This document shows positions 46,416 through 54,390 of a DNA stretch of 64,000 nucleotides, one piece after another (position 1 is the stretch's first letter; each line of letters begins with the position of its first letter). The stretch comes from Tatumella terrea. Its GTDB lineage: Bacteria; Pseudomonadota; Gammaproteobacteria; Enterobacterales; Enterobacteriaceae. Location of the stretch: contig NZ_BAAAFX010000018.1 of NCBI RefSeq assembly GCF_039523755.1, positions 349,087 through 413,086 on the forward strand, written 5' to 3'. Under the pieces are notes generated by a model that saw only the letters and a list, made by a program, of their open reading frames with translations, had not been told where the DNA came from and made no database searches. A program made the translations under genes and the position numbers.

Positions 46416-46712
46416 ATGGCAGCATGCCCAAATTGTAAATCAAATAATGTTAGAGAGCGAAATGTTGGAAAAAAAGCTGGTGGTGTAATTGGTGGTATTG
46501 GGGGTGCATTGGGTGGAGCTTCTGCTGGTGCGGCAGTAGGTTCAGTGGTACCAGGAATTGGTACAGCTGTTGGTGCTGTTGTTGGAGGTCTGCTAGGTAG
46601 ATTCACTGCAGCTTCTGCTGGTGCGGTAGCAGGAGCTGTAACTGGATCTGCTTTAGACGGCATAGTTTTTGATAAATATATATGCAGAGATTGCGAAAAT
46701 ACATTTGACTAA
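46416..46712 (+). CDS. Small glycine-zipper protein framed by a split zinc ribbon
   Basis: 98 aa. CPNC near the N-terminus (C4, C7) and CRDC near the C-terminus (C90, C93) look like the two knuckles of one zinc ribbon. Between them, residues 21-80 form two Gly/Ala/Val-rich hydrophobic segments with GxxxG repeats and a central PGIGTAVGAVVGG. This is a glycine-zipper hairpin likely to sit in or across a membrane. AAGGA precedes the ATG. Family recognised only by these features; toxin-like pore formation or a membrane anchor are both possible. Confidence 0.75.
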   Translation: MAACPNCKSNNVRERNVGKKAGGVIGGIGGALGGASAGAAVGSVVPGIGTAVGAVVGGLLGRFTAASAGAVAGAVTGSALDGIVFDKYICRDCENTFD

Positions 46713-46872
46713 TAAAAGCATGATAATTTAATTTTTTAATTATAGGCCACCTTATGTGGCCTGTTTTCCGCACCAAGTTAAATAAGACTTTGACAATTTA
46801 ATCCATAAATGAACAGATTTATTTAATAATTTTTTTACCAATATGAAATAAAACCATAAATAGGTAGGCTAA

Positions 46873-46890
46873 TTTTTTGGAAGGGGGGCT
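46873..46890. repeat. Copy 1 of an 18/19-bp direct repeat (TTTTTTGGAAGGGGGGCT)
   Basis: Nearly identical to 61482-61500, same orientation, one base shorter. It may mark the left boundary of a nested element, or be chance. Confidence 0.5.
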
Positions 46891-46954
46891 AACCGGAAAG
46901 ATTCAAGTTAGTTAAATAAAAAAAGCCCTGCTCTCGCAAGGCTCGTTATTTTAA

Positions 46955-47377
46955 TTATTTTTTGCTATTAATATCTTTGATATTTTTATTTTGAATAGCT
47001 TCCGAGCGAAGCCGTGCACCAATTGTAGACTCTATAATATTTTCTCTTATTTTTTCAAGCTTATCACTTTTCATCACAGCAACATCGATTGATTTTGCGA
47101 ACTTCTCGAAATTTGCTTTAGTTTTTAATTTATCATTTAAATACTCAGCTCCAGCCTGTCTGTCCTCAATTAAATTAAAATCGTTTAATACCTTTTCAAA
47201 ATCGATATTATTTTTAACAAAATCATTATTGAGAGAAGTAGTGTTTTTTTTCTTTTGTATCTTTATAGCCATTTGGTAATCGCCAGAAATTATCTTCTCC
47301 ACATCTGAATCTGATAAAAAACTAATTGAATCTGTTAGCTCGCTTAATAAAACCTTGATGGCTTTGTAATCTCTCAT
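46955..47377 (-). CDS. Small partner of ParA, unknown family
   Basis: 140 aa, highly charged, Lys- and Asn-rich, probably helical, with no motif I recognise. Its ATG overlaps the ParA stop by 4 bp, the usual coupling between a partition ATPase and its centromere-binding partner, so a ParB- or ParG-like role is plausible but only by position. An inverted AGCCCTGCTCTCGCAAGGCT-type structure follows at about 46924-46946 and may terminate the pair. Confidence 0.7.
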   Translation of the reverse strand: MRDYKAIKVLLSELTDSISFLSDSDVEKIISGDYQMAIKIQKKKNTTSLNNDFVKNNIDFEKVLNDFNLIEDRQAGAEYLNDKLKTKANFEKFAKSIDVAVMKSDKLEKIRENIIESTIGARLRSEAIQNKNIKDINSKK

Positions 47378-48303
47378 AATGCTCCCTCAAGATTATCCAA
47401 AAACTCGTCTACAAAATCTTCGATTTCGCTCACTACGTCAGAGTGTGTTTGATTTGAATAAAAATTCAAAACCACAGGAACACCATCGCGGGGAGCATCA
47501 GCAAAAATTGTTTTGTTTTCTCTAAACAGAGAATTAAATACAGGGACCTTTAACCTTTTTGTTTGCGAAATATATTGCTTTTGAGCTGAAATAGGTTGTC
47601 CTGACGTAATTTGTATCATTGTAAAAATCACACCTAAAATTTCAGGGCTTACTCTTTCGAATTCACTATCTTTGTCTGCATAAAAATTAAAATCTTTAAC
47701 CAATGAGTCAACACTTCGCTTTAGATAGTCAATTCCCAATGTAGATAAATAATCAGGCTTTGCTGGAATTAGTATTTTATCAGAAGCGATTAATGCATTT
47801 TTAGTAACGATGTTGAAATTGGGCGGGCAATCAATTAAAACAATATCATATCTTTGCTCTTGTCCAAGCTCATGTAACTCTTGCCTTAACTTCCCATGAA
47901 CTTTAAGATATTTTTTTTGCGTCTGACTCGGGCTGGCTCCACCGAGCAGAGTGGCCAATTCCAGATCAACATTTATTAATCCTAAATGTGAAGATATGAG
48001 ATCAATGAATCCACCACTTTTAAACCTTTTATTTACTTCTTCGGGCCTTATTCTAAGATTTGAAAGTGGCATCGTATTTTCTCCCTGACTAATACAATCA
48101 AACCAGCTTTTAATAGTTTTATTATCTTTAAGCCTTTCATCCCAAAACTCAGGCTTTATAAAAGAAAATGTCAAACTAGCCTGAGCATCCATGTCCAAGA
48201 TTAAAACTTTTTTTCCTCGATGAGCGAGTTCGGCTGCTAAATTAGATGTAACTGTGGTTTTTCCTACACCACCTTTATAATTTATGACTGATACTATTTC
48301 CAT
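47374..48303 (-). CDS. ParA family partition ATPase
   Basis: 309 aa. Deviant Walker A KGGVGKTT (10-17), LDMDAQAS (Walker A' region), LIDCPPN (Walker B). No N-terminal DNA-binding extension, so it is the small (type Ib-like) or orphan form. In integrative elements such genes stabilise the excised circle. It is the first gene of the pair with the 140-aa protein. Confidence 0.92.
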   Translation of the reverse strand: MEIVSVINYKGGVGKTTVTSNLAAELAHRGKKVLILDMDAQASLTFSFIKPEFWDERLKDNKTIKSWFDCISQGENTMPLSNLRIRPEEVNKRFKSGGFIDLISSHLGLINVDLELATLLGGASPSQTQKKYLKVHGKLRQELHELGQEQRYDIVLIDCPPNFNIVTKNALIASDKILIPAKPDYLSTLGIDYLKRSVDSLVKDFNFYADKDSEFERVSPEILGVIFTMIQITSGQPISAQKQYISQTKRLKVPVFNSLFRENKTIFADAPRDGVPVVLNFYSNQTHSDVVSEIEDFVDEFLDNLEGAL

Positions 48304-48773
48304 TTATAATCTCCTGACATCATTGGTTATAAATCATTGAACGATAGTTGCTCTCTTTTTACTAAAGAAATGTTCGACTCTGGAAAATCATCAAAATCCT
48401 TGCTAAAAGGGGCAATTATGGACCTAAAGATTAAATTTCCTTATTACTTAAAGCGTAGTGTTGGGCACATTTTTGTTGTCTGCGCAATGAAATAGTTAGT
48501 AACCACATGGTTAAAAAGCATTGCTAGTCACACCAACCCAGCTAACCCACTGAAATACAACAACTTAATTACAACGGAATAATCCTATTGCCAAATCATA
48601 TATCAATGAAACTCAAGTGTAAATAGTTTTGCATTAATGTATAAAAAGTGTAATTATATTCATGTAGCTTAACAAATGCTCGCCACTTGGCCTCCCTATT
48701 CATAATGAATTGATTTGTTCGGGTGCGGATATGCTGTTATTTATTAATTTTATTGAAATATTTAGGAGGTTGC
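48304..48773. other. AT-rich intergenic region upstream of parA
   Basis: 470 bp between two divergent genes with no gene in it. A partition site or the parA promoter could lie here, but I found no clear iterons. Confidence 0.6.
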
Positions 48774-49169
48774 ATGCAACGCATGACTGATTGGCTTAGT
48801 GCACAAAGTCGGTATACTTTAATCTCACTTCTTATTGTGTTGGTTTCGCTAGTGGTCTTCATATATTTCTATTATTTCAAACCCAATATATTCGACCATC
48901 CCTATGTCCTACTAGCCCCGCCTGTCATAATTGGTATTGGATTAGCACCTTTTTATAAAAGAATTGAAGGGCTTGCTGAATTTATTTTCTCACTAGCAGC
49001 CTCCCTTTCTGCACTTACGCTTTGTCTAGATGCTCTTCCTAAATTTGACAATAAGCTATTCCCAACTTTTTTTCAATCCGAATGGGGATATGGTTTATTA
49101 ATTGCACTGGCATCAATCTCACTTGCAAAAGTGATGAGTATAATCGCTGACTACTTTGTGGAATTATAA
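48774..49169 (+). CDS. Small membrane protein
   Basis: 131 aa from the ATG with a strong AGGAGG 4 bp upstream; a GTG 17 codons earlier in frame is less likely. Four hydrophobic segments (about 13-33, 41-57, 65-85 and 100-120). No family recognised. Confidence 0.75.
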   Translation: MQRMTDWLSAQSRYTLISLLIVLVSLVVFIYFYYFKPNIFDHPYVLLAPPVIIGIGLAPFYKRIEGLAEFIFSLAASLSALTLCLDALPKFDNKLFPTFFQSEWGYGLLIALASISLAKVMSIIADYFVEL

Positions 49170-49199
49170 AAATAATAATCAAACATCGAATGCGCAGAA

Positions 49200-49382
49200 C
49201 TATTTTTTTCTGCGCTTATCCCAGAACATGAAGATAGGAAACACAAATAAATAAGTTAGCGGCAAGTATATACTAAGTTGATTTACATCAGCATCGACTT
49301 TTTCATTTGCTACAGAGATCAAGAACACAAAAAAACTGACAAAAAATAAAATCACTAAAACAACTTTTATAGCTTTTTTCAT
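49200..49382 (-). CDS. Very small two-helix membrane protein
   Basis: 60 aa: MKKAIKVVLVILFFVSFFVF followed by a second hydrophobic segment (YLPLTYLFVFPIFMFW) and a basic end DKRRKK. An AAGGTTTCGG-type ribosome site is weak. It could be a holin-like or toxin-like peptide, or a non-coding frame; composition favours a real membrane peptide. Confidence 0.5.
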   Translation of the reverse strand: MKKAIKVVLVILFFVSFFVFLISVANEKVDADVNQLSIYLPLTYLFVFPIFMFWDKRRKK

Positions 49383-49527
49383 ACCGAAACCTTAAATTTA
49401 ATTAAATATAATTCATTAAATAACACAAAAATAAAAACTGTCAAGGCCAGTCTTGTACCTTATCAAGTTTGCAAACATGTTGAAATTTATTTTGTTAAAT
49501 ACCTCTTATATTAAATAGCAAGAGCTA

Positions 49528-49544
49528 ACTCAGCGAAGCTGAGT
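49528..49544. repeat. Inverted repeat upstream of mobC, candidate oriT region
   Basis: ACTCAGC-GAA-GCTGAGT, perfect 7-bp stem, 137 bp before the MobC-like gene. Relaxosome operators and nic sites usually lie here; no known nic consensus was recognised. Confidence 0.4.
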
Positions 49545-49680
49545 AGCCTTGCTTTTTCTGCTCTTCGATTGTAAAAGGGGAAAGTCAAACCCGACATCAT
49601 TGACATAATCTACCTATCGATTATAAATATATTAGGCATAAGGAATATGCTTATCTTTATATAATTGAAAAGGAGCTTCC

Positions 49681-50067
49681 ATGGATACCACCTATCACCC
49701 TCCCCTTGCAGAGAATCTACGTATTCATTGCGTCAGTGTGAGACTAAATAACTCAGAGCTGAATACTTTGGATCATGAGCGAAAACAATACGCCAAAGGC
49801 GAATGGCTTCGCATGTGTCTGCTTAAGAACCATGTACCTGTTGTCCCAGAGATCAACAGAGCGGCATGGAAAACGTTTGCCGACATAAACCACAAACTCA
49901 ACGAGATCTTAAACCACCTGAATGCTAAGCAATCATGCAGCCCGCTGACCAAGACAGAGCTCTTTGCTGTGAAGCGTCAAATCACTGATCTTCGCTCACG
50001 ACTCATTACGACCGATCTTTGGAGTATCCCCTCTCATGAAGGGCATGCAAAAGATCAAACGAGGTAA
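49681..50067 (+). CDS. MobC-like relaxosome accessory protein
   Basis: 128 aa. The N-terminal ribbon-helix-helix-like stretch (RIHCVSVRLNNSELNTLDHERK), GEWLRMCLL, VPEINRAAW and a helical C-terminal part are those of MobC proteins, which bind oriT and help the relaxase. AAGGAG lies 5 bp upstream. It overlaps the relaxase gene by 32 bp, the usual mob arrangement. Confidence 0.85.
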   Translation: MDTTYHPPLAENLRIHCVSVRLNNSELNTLDHERKQYAKGEWLRMCLLKNHVPVVPEINRAAWKTFADINHKLNEILNHLNAKQSCSPLTKTELFAVKRQITDLRSRLITTDLWSIPSHEGHAKDQTR

Positions 50068-51295
50068 GAACTTCGCAGGAGTTGTTCTATACGCGCTAAA
50101 GCCAGGCGTTCACCATAAAACTGACCCGGTGGTCATAGGGGGGAACATGCTGGGCGCTTCAGCACCTGAACTGATTACTGAGTTCAACGCTTCTGCTTCA
50201 CTTCGCACAGACATACTGAAACCGGTATGGCACAACTCGCTTCGCCTGCCACAGGGTGAATCCCTTAAAGCGAAGCAATGGGTTTCATTTGCTGACGACT
50301 ACATGTCGCGTATGGGATTTAGCGATACGCACCTACGCTGCTATGTCATACATGACGACGAGGCCGGCCAGCATATTCATATTATTGCCACCAGAGTCGA
50401 CCTGATAGGAGGGAAGCTCTACCTGGGCAGAAATGAAAATCTGATTAGTACACGAGTAATTCAGGAACTCGAGTCAGCACATGACCTGACCAGAACCAAA
50501 GGTCCCTCCCCTTTACATAGCCCTTCCCCCGCCAGGAAGCGTAAGAAGCTATCACGAGGTGAGCAACAGAAAGAGAGGCGCGAAGATCAGCCAAGCCCCA
50601 AGACGTTCCTGCAAAACACAATTGATACACTCCTCTGTACTCACAATGACATTCCGAGCTTCGTTGAAGCACTTGCTGAGAATGGGATAACGCCCCTTCC
50701 TAATATTGCCAGTTCTGGCCGCATGAATGGTTTCTCATTTGAGTATGCCGGAATAGCTTTCAAAGCTTCGCAACTCGGAAAGGCGTATTCGTGGGCAACA
50801 CTGCAAGAGAAGCTTCTCTACGAACCTGAACGTGACAATCCCTTGCTCTTTGCTTTGAAAGCTTCGGCTATAGGAAGGACTGAGGCTATAGGAAGAACTG
50901 AGCCAAGTGAGTTAGTAACAGAAGCTACGAATGAGGATACTACACCGTCACTACCGGCTTCGTTAGAGTCAGAATTTATTGCTCCTCCTCCCCAGCAGGA
51001 ATATAGAGTAGAGACAGCGGAAACCTGCGAAGCACATACGCCTGCCAGCAGTCTACAAACAGTAATGGAGGCAGCCAGGAACAAAGACTATCTCATGACA
51101 GCTGTTGTGAATTGGCTCTTGAGCATTCCCTACCTTCAAGCCTTTGCAAAATTGCTCAAAGAGACAGGTAAAACGTTTCTCCACAGAAAATCCTCATTTT
51201 CCGTTATCAATGCGGTCAGATCAGCTGAGCCTGACGTCAAAACTTCAAACGAAACACCTGAAGACTTTTCAAAAAGCTTATACACGCCTCAATAA
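50036..51295 (+). CDS. Relaxase/mobilization nuclease (MobA/VirD2-like)
   Basis: 419 aa. The N-terminal relaxase domain (about 1-150) starts MKGMQKIKRGKNFAGVVLYALKPG with a candidate catalytic Tyr18, and has the metal-binding QHIHIIATRVD region with two His. The third metal ligand of the classic HHH triad is not obvious, so it may be a variant. The C-terminal part is low-complexity, with a short tandem repeat AIGRTE-AIGRTE near residue 283 and a hydrophobic stretch near 352-370. It would nick oriT for transfer by a helper's type IV system. Confidence 0.85.
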   Translation: MKGMQKIKRGKNFAGVVLYALKPGVHHKTDPVVIGGNMLGASAPELITEFNASASLRTDILKPVWHNSLRLPQGESLKAKQWVSFADDYMSRMGFSDTHLRCYVIHDDEAGQHIHIIATRVDLIGGKLYLGRNENLISTRVIQELESAHDLTRTKGPSPLHSPSPARKRKKLSRGEQQKERREDQPSPKTFLQNTIDTLLCTHNDIPSFVEALAENGITPLPNIASSGRMNGFSFEYAGIAFKASQLGKAYSWATLQEKLLYEPERDNPLLFALKASAIGRTEAIGRTEPSELVTEATNEDTTPSLPASLESEFIAPPPQQEYRVETAETCEAHTPASSLQTVMEAARNKDYLMTAVVNWLLSIPYLQAFAKLLKETGKTFLHRKSSFSVINAVRSAEPDVKTSNETPEDFSKSLYTPQ

Positions 51296-51537
51296 CCAAG
51301 CCTCTGAAGAACATCATCTTTCTTAGCTAACCACTTCAAAACACAAAACAATTGATCGTTTTTACAGATCAATTATTAGTTTATAATAGTTTATGCCTAT
51401 CAAATAAGATCTATCGATCGGTACAAGTGATTTGCTTAAGTTTTGAGCTTGCTCAAAAATGCCCAGTAAAAGCAGTGAACAATCAGCTAGTTACAGACAT
51501 GACTATCTTCCACTATTGGTTTTACAAGGAATTCAAC

Positions 51538-52122
51538 ATGAGCAGCATGAGTATGAGAAAACCCTCTTACTTCCGTTCAATCAGAGTCTGGTTCACAATC
51601 GGCGTGGCCGTTTTAATCGTCCTGAAGGCAAAACCCACTGACGCTATGGGAATGCTTATTCTCTGGTGTATCCCCGCCTTTTTCTTACTCGTGACAGCCG
51701 GTGTTAGCTATAAGCATAAGAAAGATAATGCTTCTACAGTCGATTACTTCAACGAAGGCAATGACGGCTTCTGGAGCCATGAATTCAACGACTCAAAGCT
51801 ACTACTTAATGAGACGCAGCAAACTATCACTATCAAAAATGGCAAGAACGAAAAAACGTATCCGTTTAGTTCAGTGATTGGTTGGCGATACGATTTGGAA
51901 TCTGGTGGCTATGACGGGGGATTTGGAACCGGCGCTATCAGACAGCAAAATCTCAACAACTCAGGTCTTTTCATTGAAGTTAAAGACGTCATGATTCCAG
52001 AATGGCAGATTAAGTTCTATCCGCAAAAAGGGAAGTTTCACCAGGACACTGGTTATAAAGATATGGAAATGCAAATTAAACGCTGGTTGAGAGTTCTTTC
52101 TCAGGTTATTAACAAGGACTAA
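51538..52122 (+). CDS. Membrane protein with two N-terminal helices
   Basis: 194 aa from the ATG giving MSSMSMRKPSYF, with AAGGA 8 bp upstream; the frame is open 62 codons further but without a ribosome site. Two transmembrane segments (about 14-32 and 36-54), then a hydrophilic domain ending near a TEL-free basic tail. The second half (SVIGWRYDLESGG, IEVKDVMIPEWQIKFY) resembles PH-like DUF domains in secretion-island proteins, an impression only. Pairs with the lipoprotein gene 3 bp downstream. Confidence 0.7.
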   Translation: MSSMSMRKPSYFRSIRVWFTIGVAVLIVLKAKPTDAMGMLILWCIPAFFLLVTAGVSYKHKKDNASTVDYFNEGNDGFWSHEFNDSKLLLNETQQTITIKNGKNEKTYPFSSVIGWRYDLESGGYDGGFGTGAIRQQNLNNSGLFIEVKDVMIPEWQIKFYPQKGKFHQDTGYKDMEMQIKRWLRVLSQVINKD

Positions 52123-52125
52123 ATA

Positions 52126-52506
52126 ATGAAAGCTAAAGTTGCAGGAGCTCTATTAACTCTTATCGTTTTATCAGGTTGTGCGTCAACAGCAGGGAATCAA
52201 TCAATTAAAAATGAGACGCAGCAAAGTATTGCGTCAAAGATTGTTAAAGGTCGAACTACGGAGGAAGATATTCAGAAGCAGTTCGGTGAACCTACTCGTA
52301 AGACAACCGTTGATACAAATGAGGACATGTGGTTTTACTCAATCATGAACTCAAATATGTCAGCAATGTCTTATATTCCAATTGTAGGGCTACTCTCGAA
52401 CGGAACCGACATGAAAAGTAAGGCATTAACAGTCACGTTCCAAGGAGACAAAGTCGCAAACTGGACGTTTGGTGAGAGTAACGATTCTATTCATAATGGC
52501 TTTTAG
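52126..52506 (+). CDS. BamE/SmpA-like lipoprotein
   Basis: 126 aa. Signal peptide with lipobox LSGC (Cys18). The mature part has the BamE-type pattern VKGRTTEEDIQKQFGEPTRK, then a strand-rich end (ALTVTFQGDKVANWTFG). Such small envelope lipoproteins are common on mobile elements; possible roles are exclusion or envelope stability, not shown here. Confidence 0.82.
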   Translation: MKAKVAGALLTLIVLSGCASTAGNQSIKNETQQSIASKIVKGRTTEEDIQKQFGEPTRKTTVDTNEDMWFYSIMNSNMSAMSYIPIVGLLSNGTDMKSKALTVTFQGDKVANWTFGESNDSIHNGF

Positions 52507-52529
52507 ATAAACTAGCACAGTAATTTCCA

Positions 52530-52559
52530 GGAATGTCTTTATTTTAAGACATTCCAGTT
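52530..52559. terminator. Bidirectional terminator between the lipoprotein and the HNH gene
   Basis: GGAATGTCTT/AAGACATTCC, 10-bp stem, 6-nt loop, with T- and A-rich flanks between convergent genes. Confidence 0.7.
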
Positions 52560-52597
52560 TATTCACATATCTGCAGTAATCATTCTCCAACAGGATG

Positions 52598-53158
52598 TCA
52601 TATATATTTTTCAATGACCGGCAACCCCTGAGCCAAATCGAAGTTTTGAATTTCAAATTCGTATAGCTTAAAGAAGTTATATGTATAGCTTCCCTTTTCA
52701 CTGTTATTTACTACATTATATTTAGTGAAAGCTAAATCTCCTACTTCAACATTGATTCGCATAATATGCTTTTTATATACATCTAGATTTGGATGTATAA
52801 ACTTATAGTATTTTTTATTGAAGATAAGTCGCCTATGAAAATCTAATTCTATAAATGCCATACTTGCTTTTTTAATCTTCATGTTGCATCTCTTACAAGC
52901 TATACTTAAATTTTTTGGAGTAAACATATACTGTTTAAAAACTGATTTAGGAAGAATATGTTCTATATCTATAACCAAGTTAAACTCTCCTCTAAAAGAG
53001 CGTTGACAATAACAGCACCTTACGCATTTATCTTTATAATATTTTTTTATTTTATTTTTCAAATCAATTAACTTAGGGTTTTTCCAAACGTCGCCGTCTT
53101 CAAGAATTGATAGCCGTATAGCTTCAACATCTTTACGGTCGAATATTAACTTACCCAT
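52598..53158 (-). CDS. HNH endonuclease, PtuB-like
   Basis: 186 aa. HNH core: zinc Cys pair (CCYC, C48-C51), DIEHILPKS with D64 and H67, N83 in PKNLS, and second pair CKRC (C88, C91). This is the HNH layout seen in Septu PtuB and retron-linked nucleases. It overlaps the upstream ATPase gene by 8 bp and ends the three-gene operon. Expected to be the DNA- or RNA-cutting effector released or activated by the ATPase. Confidence 0.85.
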   Translation of the reverse strand: MGKLIFDRKDVEAIRLSILEDGDVWKNPKLIDLKNKIKKYYKDKCVRCCYCQRSFRGEFNLVIDIEHILPKSVFKQYMFTPKNLSIACKRCNMKIKKASMAFIELDFHRRLIFNKKYYKFIHPNLDVYKKHIMRINVEVGDLAFTKYNVVNNSEKGSYTYNFFKLYEFEIQNFDLAQGLPVIEKYI

Positions 53159-54353
53159 TTTTTTTAACTTCCAATATTAAAGCAGGAACTTTATCAATGA
53201 TTTCATGGTGATTCTTGTCATCAGTAAGCCCTTTAAGTTTTTTCAATTCTTTCTCTACTGCACTTTCTGATAAACTAAAATTTAAAGCTTTAGAAATCAA
53301 TTCGTTTATTAAAAAACTAAAATAACGACTCTCAGGCGTAATGACTTGAAAAACTTCTTTTAAAATCTCCTCGATATTTTTCCCGCTGATATTTGTAATT
53401 CTGTTGATTTTTGATTCGCTAATTTTATATATGCTGACATTTTTATCGGAAGAATGTGCGCCTGAAACCACCATAGGAGAATGGGTGGCACAGATAAACT
53501 TAGGCTCATAATAATGGAAAACATCATTTAAATGACGAAAATAGTCTCGCTGCCATTTAGGATGAAGACTATTTTCAGGTTCATCTATGAGAATATAGGA
53601 GTCCTTACTAATATGCATAGATATCCATGTCAACATCGTTAGAAGCGTTAGCTCACCTGAGCTAGCTTCATTTAAACTGAATCTATACCCTGATTTAAAT
53701 AAAGCTATTTTTATATCACCTACGATTTTAAGTTTGTTTAGATGATATTTTAATCGTAACAGCGATATTAGATTTTCACTTTCAAGATCAGCAGGTAAAC
53801 TTTCAAGATTTATTATCCGAGTTAATCTAGAGGAATTATCATCACTAAAAGCCAACTGCCCAGAATTAGCAATACTCACGAACTTTGAAATAAAATTCTT
53901 AACTTTCACAATGTCATACTTATCAATTGAATTAGTGTATTCCATTGAGCTTATCTTTTTTGAAAGGTCTTCATCTGCATCTAACTTGAAAGAAATCTCA
54001 ATTATTGTATCAAAACCAATATATGAAAGAATTTTACGAATAAATTCTAAGGGCATCTCATTTTTGTCATCTAATGAGCTAGACGTTATCGCTTCAATCA
54101 GCAAGTTACTTGTCTGGTTTATCTTATTTGAAGGTAATCTATGGTAGTTCTTTATTCTGAGAGCAGGGAATTTATTATGTATAGTGTTTGCTATCGTAAT
54201 AATTTTAGCAAAAGGCTCAGAATAGACAATTTCGTGAGCAAAATTTGACAACACCCTACTTTTGCCTGCACCGTTTTCGCCTATTAATAAATGTATATTA
54301 GAATTTTTTCTAAGATCTGATAACAAGTAACCCCCTAAAATTATTTCAATCAA
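53151..54353 (-). CDS. AAA/ABC-type ATPase, PtuA-like
   Basis: 400 aa from a TTG start. A closer TTG at 54326 has a better-spaced GGGGG site and is an alternative. Walker A IGENGAGKS (24-32), SSGE signature-like loop (231-234), Walker B YILIDEPENSLHP (253-265), and ATHSPMVVSGA after it. This is the OLD/SMC-like ATPase form of Septu PtuA. Between the motifs, residues 60-220 form a long helical insertion. It would form a complex with the HNH protein; the 618-aa gene ends 38 bp upstream. Confidence 0.86.
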   Translation of the reverse strand: MIEIILGGYLLSDLRKNSNIHLLIGENGAGKSRVLSNFAHEIVYSEPFAKIITIANTIHNKFPALRIKNYHRLPSNKINQTSNLLIEAITSSSLDDKNEMPLEFIRKILSYIGFDTIIEISFKLDADEDLSKKISSMEYTNSIDKYDIVKVKNFISKFVSIANSGQLAFSDDNSSRLTRIINLESLPADLESENLISLLRLKYHLNKLKIVGDIKIALFKSGYRFSLNEASSGELTLLTMLTWISMHISKDSYILIDEPENSLHPKWQRDYFRHLNDVFHYYEPKFICATHSPMVVSGAHSSDKNVSIYKISESKINRITNISGKNIEEILKEVFQVITPESRYFSFLINELISKALNFSLSESAVEKELKKLKGLTDDKNHHEIIDKVPALILEVKKNG

Positions 54354-54390
54354 ATGTAATGAATTTTAACTTACAAGTTTGTCACTTTTT

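Noticed and set aside
51352..51537. Longer N-terminus (62 codons) for the membrane protein
   Set aside because: No ribosome site at the first start, while AAGGA precedes the ATG at 51538.
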